A stretch of DNA of 19,758 bases from DATDQA01 sp035292505 (GTDB lineage: Bacteria; Bacteroidota; Bacteroidia; Chitinophagales; Saprospiraceae), in the NCBI GenBank assembly GCA_035292505.1, contig DATDQA010000123.1:1-19758 (forward strand), in the 5' to 3' direction. The notes beneath the pieces are model-generated. The model was given only the letters and a program-made list of their open reading frames with translations, did no database searches and had not been told where the DNA came from. Positions 16,639 through 19,758 of this stretch are shown piece after piece. Every line of letters starts with the position of its first letter. Position 1 is the stretch's first letter. Position numbers and translations under genes: made by a program.

Positions 16639-18270
16639 TTACGTCTGTTCCCTCATCACTTTTTGTCCATCCTTTAATATCTGTTGCAGCGGCATCTTTG
16701 AAGTACAGGCAAACTCACAGAGTGCGATATCTTCTTCACTCAGCTCATAGATACCCAGGCCTTCCATTTTTTCAAGATCATTTGCGAGGATCGCTTTCAT
16801 GAGATGCTGTGGATAAATCTTCATCGGCAACATCTCTTCATATTGACCGGTCATCACAAACGCGCGCTTCTCTCCATGTGTATTTGTGTTCGCAATAAAC
16901 CTGCTATCGGGAAAGAGGAAGTTTGGAAAGGTGCGACTCACACTCGGCCTTTCTGTCAACGGTAACAGCCAACCAAACATCTCATATTCATTACCTTCTT
17001 TCAGCACAGTCAACTGATCATCGTGGAAATTCAGATAACTGTCCTGTGATTTCTGTTCTCCGGACAACACGTCACCGCTGATATATCTCAGATTATCACC
17101 ATCCAGATTGTCTTTGTTCAATTCACCGATATGCGCGCCGACATATGTACGTACATATGTCGGTTTTCTAACCGGGCTTCCGGTGATTGCAACAATACGG
17201 CTACCATCCAATTGTCCTGTAATGAACAACCTGCCGATTGCTGCGACCTCCTGAATACCCAATGTCCACACCTTTTGTCCCGGTTTCATCGGCGTAACAT
17301 GATGAATCTGCACTCCTACATTTCCAGATGGATGCGGTCCTCTGAACCAGTGTTTCTCAACGCCCGACGCTTCAGTAAAAATTGCTGAAGGATTGGCATC
17401 CCCACGACCATCAAGACCAAGATGCACTTTTCCGGATGTCAGTTTTCCGAGAACGTCGAGACCCATTTGAAAGTCTTCACCCTTACCTTGCATGATAAAA
17501 TTCGCGTCGGGTGCCAGGGGTGCACTGTCAAAAGTAGAAATGAAGATGTGTACAGGAATCACATGCGGATCAGGTACGAGATTGTATGGTCTCTGCCGGA
17601 TCAACGTCCATGCGCCTGTCTGAAGAAGAAATTCAACCAGTGATTCGCGACTGATCTGTGACATATCAGGAACGTGATGTTCGAGATATTGGAGTTGTCT
17701 GTCTGCAAGTATCACCACTTCAGTGATTGCGCGTTTCGCACCACGACGAATCTCCAGGATCTCGCCACTGACTGGCGCGACATACTGCACGTCGGGTCTT
17801 TTTTTATCGATAAACAATGGCTGCCCGGCTTTTACAGTATTACCGGTTTCCAGAAGGACTTTCGGTATAGGGGACATGTCTGTAAAATTCTGTGGCTGCA
17901 TTGCGTAACGCGTCACATGTACGGTATCATGGATCTCATGAGCGGCTTCACCTTCCAACTTAATATCATAACCTGCTTTCAGAATATAGACATCCTGGTC
18001 TTTCAGCGGGTCAGGTAGTTTTGGTGCAAACAATACGCCAAGGCCTCCCCAGAGATCCAGGCCTTCAGTTTGCAGATTATGCTTAGAAGCTTCGACACGC
18101 AGGAGGTTATCCGCCACCTGCATGATGACACCGATAAGGAGGATGGCAGCTACGACGAGAAGGGCGTAGAGCAGAAGATTTGTATTTCCGGTGCTCTGTG
18201 CAGAGAGGTCATCTGCGCAGGCTATCATGAGTACTGAGAGGAAAACAATCCGGTAGGGCGATTTTCTCAA
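16639..18270 (-). CDS. nqrA: Na+-translocating NADH:quinone reductase subunit A with N-terminal membrane extension
   Basis: The peripheral cytoplasmic subunit of Na+-NQR. From the TTG at 18270 the protein is 543 residues. The normal NqrA body (about 450 residues) begins near residue 94 (DVYILKAGYDIKLEGEA) and shows VKAGQPLFIDKKRP, APVSGEILEIRRGAKRA and ITGQLDGSRIVAITGSPV. Ahead of it are a signal peptide (MRKSPYRIVFLSVLMIA..., likely cleavage after DLSAQ at 25), a transmembrane helix (LLLYALLVVAAILLIGVIMQV, about 32-52) and a 40-residue linker. A cleaved signal plus one helix would leave the NqrA body in the cytoplasm, as it should be. The frame is open to a TTG at 18315, but a perfect -7 box at 18328-18335 would place that codon almost at the transcript start, so 18270 is preferred. 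The extension is not part of the classical subunit. Confidence 0.95.
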   Translation of the reverse strand: MRKSPYRIVFLSVLMIACADDLSAQSTGNTNLLLYALLVVAAILLIGVIMQVADNLLRVEASKHNLQTEGLDLWGGLGVLFAPKLPDPLKDQDVYILKAGYDIKLEGEAAHEIHDTVHVTRYAMQPQNFTDMSPIPKVLLETGNTVKAGQPLFIDKKRPDVQYVAPVSGEILEIRRGAKRAITEVVILADRQLQYLEHHVPDMSQISRESLVEFLLQTGAWTLIRQRPYNLVPDPHVIPVHIFISTFDSAPLAPDANFIMQGKGEDFQMGLDVLGKLTSGKVHLGLDGRGDANPSAIFTEASGVEKHWFRGPHPSGNVGVQIHHVTPMKPGQKVWTLGIQEVAAIGRLFITGQLDGSRIVAITGSPVRKPTYVRTYVGAHIGELNKDNLDGDNLRYISGDVLSGEQKSQDSYLNFHDDQLTVLKEGNEYEMFGWLLPLTERPSVSRTFPNFLFPDSRFIANTNTHGEKRAFVMTGQYEEMLPMKIYPQHLMKAILANDLEKMEGLGIYELSEEDIALCEFACTSKMPLQQILKDGQKVMREQT

Positions 18271-18327
18271 ATCCACAACGATGTCAATCTTTTTTGTTTG
18301 CCGGCACAGCAGCAATTTTCAGGGGGT

Positions 18328-18335
18328 CAAATATA
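18328..18335 (-). promoter_or_regulatory. TAnnTTTG -7 box of the nqr operon
   Basis: On the minus strand the sequence reads TATATTTG, an exact match to the Bacteroidota -7 consensus, about 58 bp upstream of the preferred nqrA start. No TTG -33 box is found at the ideal distance. The rest of the nqrA-pnuC gap (18271-18461) holds GGAGAAGCCGG-type low-complexity sequence and a short heptamer array. Confidence 0.55.
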
Positions 18336-18422
18336 GTCGCTTTCTCTATAAAAAGGGGAGAAGCCGGAGAAATCGGAAAAGCCGGAAAAACAGGGGAAAA
18401 TCTGAAATCCTAGATCCTATGT

Positions 18423-18457
18423 CCGCAATCCAAAATCCGCAATCCGCAATTCGCAAT
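18423..18457. repeat. Heptamer tandem array (CCGCAAT) x5
   Basis: Five contiguous 7-bp units: CCGCAAT, CCAAAAT, CCGCAAT, CCGCAAT, TCGCAAT. It fills the space just downstream of the pnuC stop codon and upstream of the nqr promoter. No hairpin terminator was found between the two genes. Confidence 0.85.
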
Positions 18458-18461
18458 CACC

Positions 18462-19058
18462 CTATGCCCTGTGCTCTTTATGTTTCTTCCATTGTACATA
18501 CCCCCAAATGGCTACGAGGAGATAGACTGCATATAATACGGCAATAAGTCCCCCACCTCTCGTCCAGAAGAGAATGACATATACGGAATCGATCGCGATC
18601 CAGTAAAGCCAGTTCTCGAGCACTTTGCGCACGAGCAGCCATGTCGCCCAGAGCGAGAGCAAGGTTGTGAGTGTATCGAGATAGCTGTATGCCGCATTGG
18701 TATATCTCTGCAGGACAATTGAAATCGGAATACTAGCCAATACTCCGACTACGATAGGAATAAGATGTTTCTTCCATTGCCATGACGATACGTGCAGAGA
18801 TCTCCCGGGTTCATTCCGAAATAACCAATAATAAAGCCCGAGGAATCCGAACAGCACATAGAATATTTGCAAGACACCATCGGCATAAAGCTGAAATACG
18901 GCAAAATCATCTGCGGCGATCACGGAGCAACTTATGATCCCAAACGGCCAACAAAGCGGCTTTTCATACGCCGCGAGGACCACATAGATAAGGCCGGTGA
19001 TGAGGGCAATCCATTGAGTGGTGGATTGATGGAGGAGGGATGTAAGAATGTCTTGCAT
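18462..19058 (-). CDS. pnuC: PnuC-type nicotinamide riboside transporter
   Basis: Inner-membrane facilitator for nicotinamide riboside, an NAD precursor trapped by phosphorylation inside the cell. From the ATG at 19058 it is 198 residues with about seven helices. Family hallmarks are LITGLIYVVLAAYEKPLCWPFGIIS near residues 18-43, LYADGVLQIFYVLFGFLGLYYW, WLYWIAIDSVYVILFW and the C-terminal YLLVAIWGYVQWKKH. The frame is open to a GTG at 19178, but the extra residues do not resemble the family. Thiamine-specific PnuT homologs look similar; no TPP riboswitch is seen upstream, so nicotinamide riboside is the default assumption. Confidence 0.9.
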   Translation of the reverse strand: MQDILTSLLHQSTTQWIALITGLIYVVLAAYEKPLCWPFGIISCSVIAADDFAVFQLYADGVLQIFYVLFGFLGLYYWLFRNEPGRSLHVSSWQWKKHLIPIVVGVLASIPISIVLQRYTNAAYSYLDTLTTLLSLWATWLLVRKVLENWLYWIAIDSVYVILFWTRGGGLIAVLYAVYLLVAIWGYVQWKKHKEHRA

Positions 19059-19157
19059 GACTGCGCAAATATCTTCATTGATAAATACTTCGCAGTGTCT
19101 TTGATAAGGCAATAAAGATGTGTATCGATATGGTGAGAAATTCAAAAGTTCGGTATG

Positions 19158-19165
19158 TATCTTTG
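19158..19165 (+). promoter_or_regulatory. TAnnTTTG -7 box upstream of the BatB-like gene
   Basis: TATCTTTG matches the Bacteroidota -7 consensus exactly on the plus strand. No -33 TTG is seen at the ideal spacing. It would give a leader of about 130 nt before the ATG at 19301, which includes the hairpin at 19245-19270. Confidence 0.4.
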
Positions 19166-19244
19166 CGTGGACATTCACAGGAATAGCAGAAGAGAATAAC
19201 GTGTAAAGAAGGGATGTCTTGATTCCGAAATCCCTGCCTGACCG

Positions 19245-19270
19245 GTGCCATAGGCATCCCTATGGGGCAC
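19245..19270 (+). other. Leader hairpin in the pnuC-bat intergenic region
   Basis: GTGCCATAGG (19245-19254) pairs with CCTAT-GG-GGCAC (19259-19270) around the loop CATC, giving a 10-bp stem with a 2-nt bulge. GGGATG at 19211-19216 could pair instead with CATCCC at 19255-19260, so two mutually exclusive folds are possible. It may be a dispersed repeat or a leader element; no known riboswitch is recognised. Confidence 0.45.
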
Positions 19271-19300
19271 GTAGGCGTCATCTGAAATCCGAAATCAACA

Positions 19301-19758
19301 ATGTTTCGCTTCGAACATCCTCTCTTCCTCTGGTCATTTGCAATCCTGCCTTTGTTGATAGGTCTGTTTCTGTTTTCGCGCTGGATGTCTGCCCGTGCAC
19401 AGGGAAAGTTCTCAACCGACAATGCCATGAAAAGATTACTGGGTCAGTGGTCTCAGGGTAAAGAACTAGTGAGAACGATACTCCTCTTTTTAGGCATCGC
19501 CTTACTTTGCATGGCGCTCGCTAATCCGCAATGGGGTGTACGACGTGAAAAAGTGCAGGCGAAAGCAGCGGATATTTTTATCGCGCTTGATATCTCCAAT
19601 AGCATGTATGCGCAAGACATCGCACCGAGCCGATTGGAGCGGGCAAAAAAGTTTGCAGCAGACCTGGTCCATGCGCTGCGCGGTGAACGTATCGGACTCA
19701 TCCTTTTCGCGGGCAATGCCTATCTGCAGATGCCTCTCACGACAGACTATGCTGCAGC
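19301..19758 (+). CDS. BatB-like von Willebrand factor A domain protein, 3' partial
   Basis: Membrane-anchored VWA protein of the Bacteroides aerotolerance (Bat) type. The 152 visible residues begin MFRFEHPLFLWSF with a first helix (about 8-26), then a second helix (RTILLFLGIALLCMALANPQWG, 59-79), and the VWA domain from about 90. The metal-ion-dependent adhesion motif DxSxS is D97, S99, S101 (ALDISNSM), followed by the family blocks IAPSRLERAKKFA and ERIGLILFAGNAYLQMPLTTDYA. The start MFRFEHP and NPQWG are more like BatB than BatA. The reading frame runs off the window end. It is divergent from pnuC. The role of Bat proteins is still debated (stress or aerotolerance, envelope). Confidence 0.92.
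   Translation, partial: MFRFEHPLFLWSFAILPLLIGLFLFSRWMSARAQGKFSTDNAMKRLLGQWSQGKELVRTILLFLGIALLCMALANPQWGVRREKVQAKAADIFIALDISNSMYAQDIAPSRLERAKKFAADLVHALRGERIGLILFAGNAYLQMPLTTDYAA

Noticed and set aside
18350..18400. Terminator hairpin between pnuC and nqrA
   Set aside because: The GCCGG-type blocks are direct rather than inverted repeats, so no stable stem followed by a U-tract forms.
19059..19300. TPP or NAD-related riboswitch upstream of pnuC
   Set aside because: The conserved CTGAGA and ACCTGAT-type elements of a TPP riboswitch are absent on the pnuC strand, and no known NAD-sensing motif could be recognised.
19075..19428. 117-residue minus-strand ORF between pnuC and the BatB-like gene
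   Set aside because: It overlaps the BatB-like N-terminus antisense and runs through an intergenic hairpin region; no domain is recognised.

Overview
The window looks like a chromosomal segment of a Bacteroidota bacterium, probably of the Saprospiria/Chitinophagia type. The evidence is indirect: moderate GC content; TAnnTTTG-type -7 promoter boxes ahead of several genes and no convincing Shine-Dalgarno sites; a free-standing S23-type four-helix-bundle gene; an OmpH-like lipoprotein; a BatB-type von Willebrand A gene; and signal peptides ending in -AQ. No rRNA, tRNA, CRISPR array, transposase or phage gene was found.

Layout, left to right. (1) 2-5442, plus strand: a tripartite RND efflux operon with adaptor (5' end cut off by the window), inner-membrane pump and TolC-like channel. 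(2) 5569-5964: a small four-helix-bundle gene bracketed by inverted copies of an intergenic repeat. (3) 6022-9624, minus strand: a secreted GH3 beta-glycosidase, a small exported beta-rich protein, a DUF2784 membrane protein and a small unrecognised protein. (4) 9625-9999: a gene-poor stretch with an octamer tandem array. (5) 10000-10590, plus strand: an OmpH/Skp-like lipoprotein. (6) 10650-18270, minus strand: a complete nqrABCDEF operon for the Na+-pumping NADH:quinone oxidoreductase, followed by a five-bladed-propeller glycosidase-like gene whose ORF overlaps the nqrF end. (7) 18462-19058, minus strand: a PnuC-type nicotinamide riboside transporter. (8) 19301-end, plus strand: a BatB-like VWA protein, divergent from pnuC and cut off by the window edge.

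How the genes work together. The Nqr subunits form one complex that takes electrons from NADH (NqrF: FAD and 2Fe-2S) through the NqrD/E iron-sulfur site and the covalent FMNs of NqrC and NqrB to quinone, exporting Na+. The PnuC transporter next door could supply NAD precursors, but that link is only proximity. The RND operon exports small molecules, with TolC as the outer-membrane exit.

The most unusual points are these. NqrA carries an N-terminal signal peptide and transmembrane helix of about 93 residues ahead of the normal soluble subunit. Many intergenic gaps hold their own short tandem array, with units of 6, 7, 8, 11 or 16 bp, and two arrays reach into genes: one forms the TTG start of the RND pump, the other the C-terminus and stop codon of the glycosidase-like gene. 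A perfect 16-bp-arm palindrome lies inside the 5' coding region of the TolC-like gene. An exact 19-bp inverted repeat brackets the four-helix-bundle gene. A TAAGGACA dyad overlaps the likely promoter of the small exported protein.
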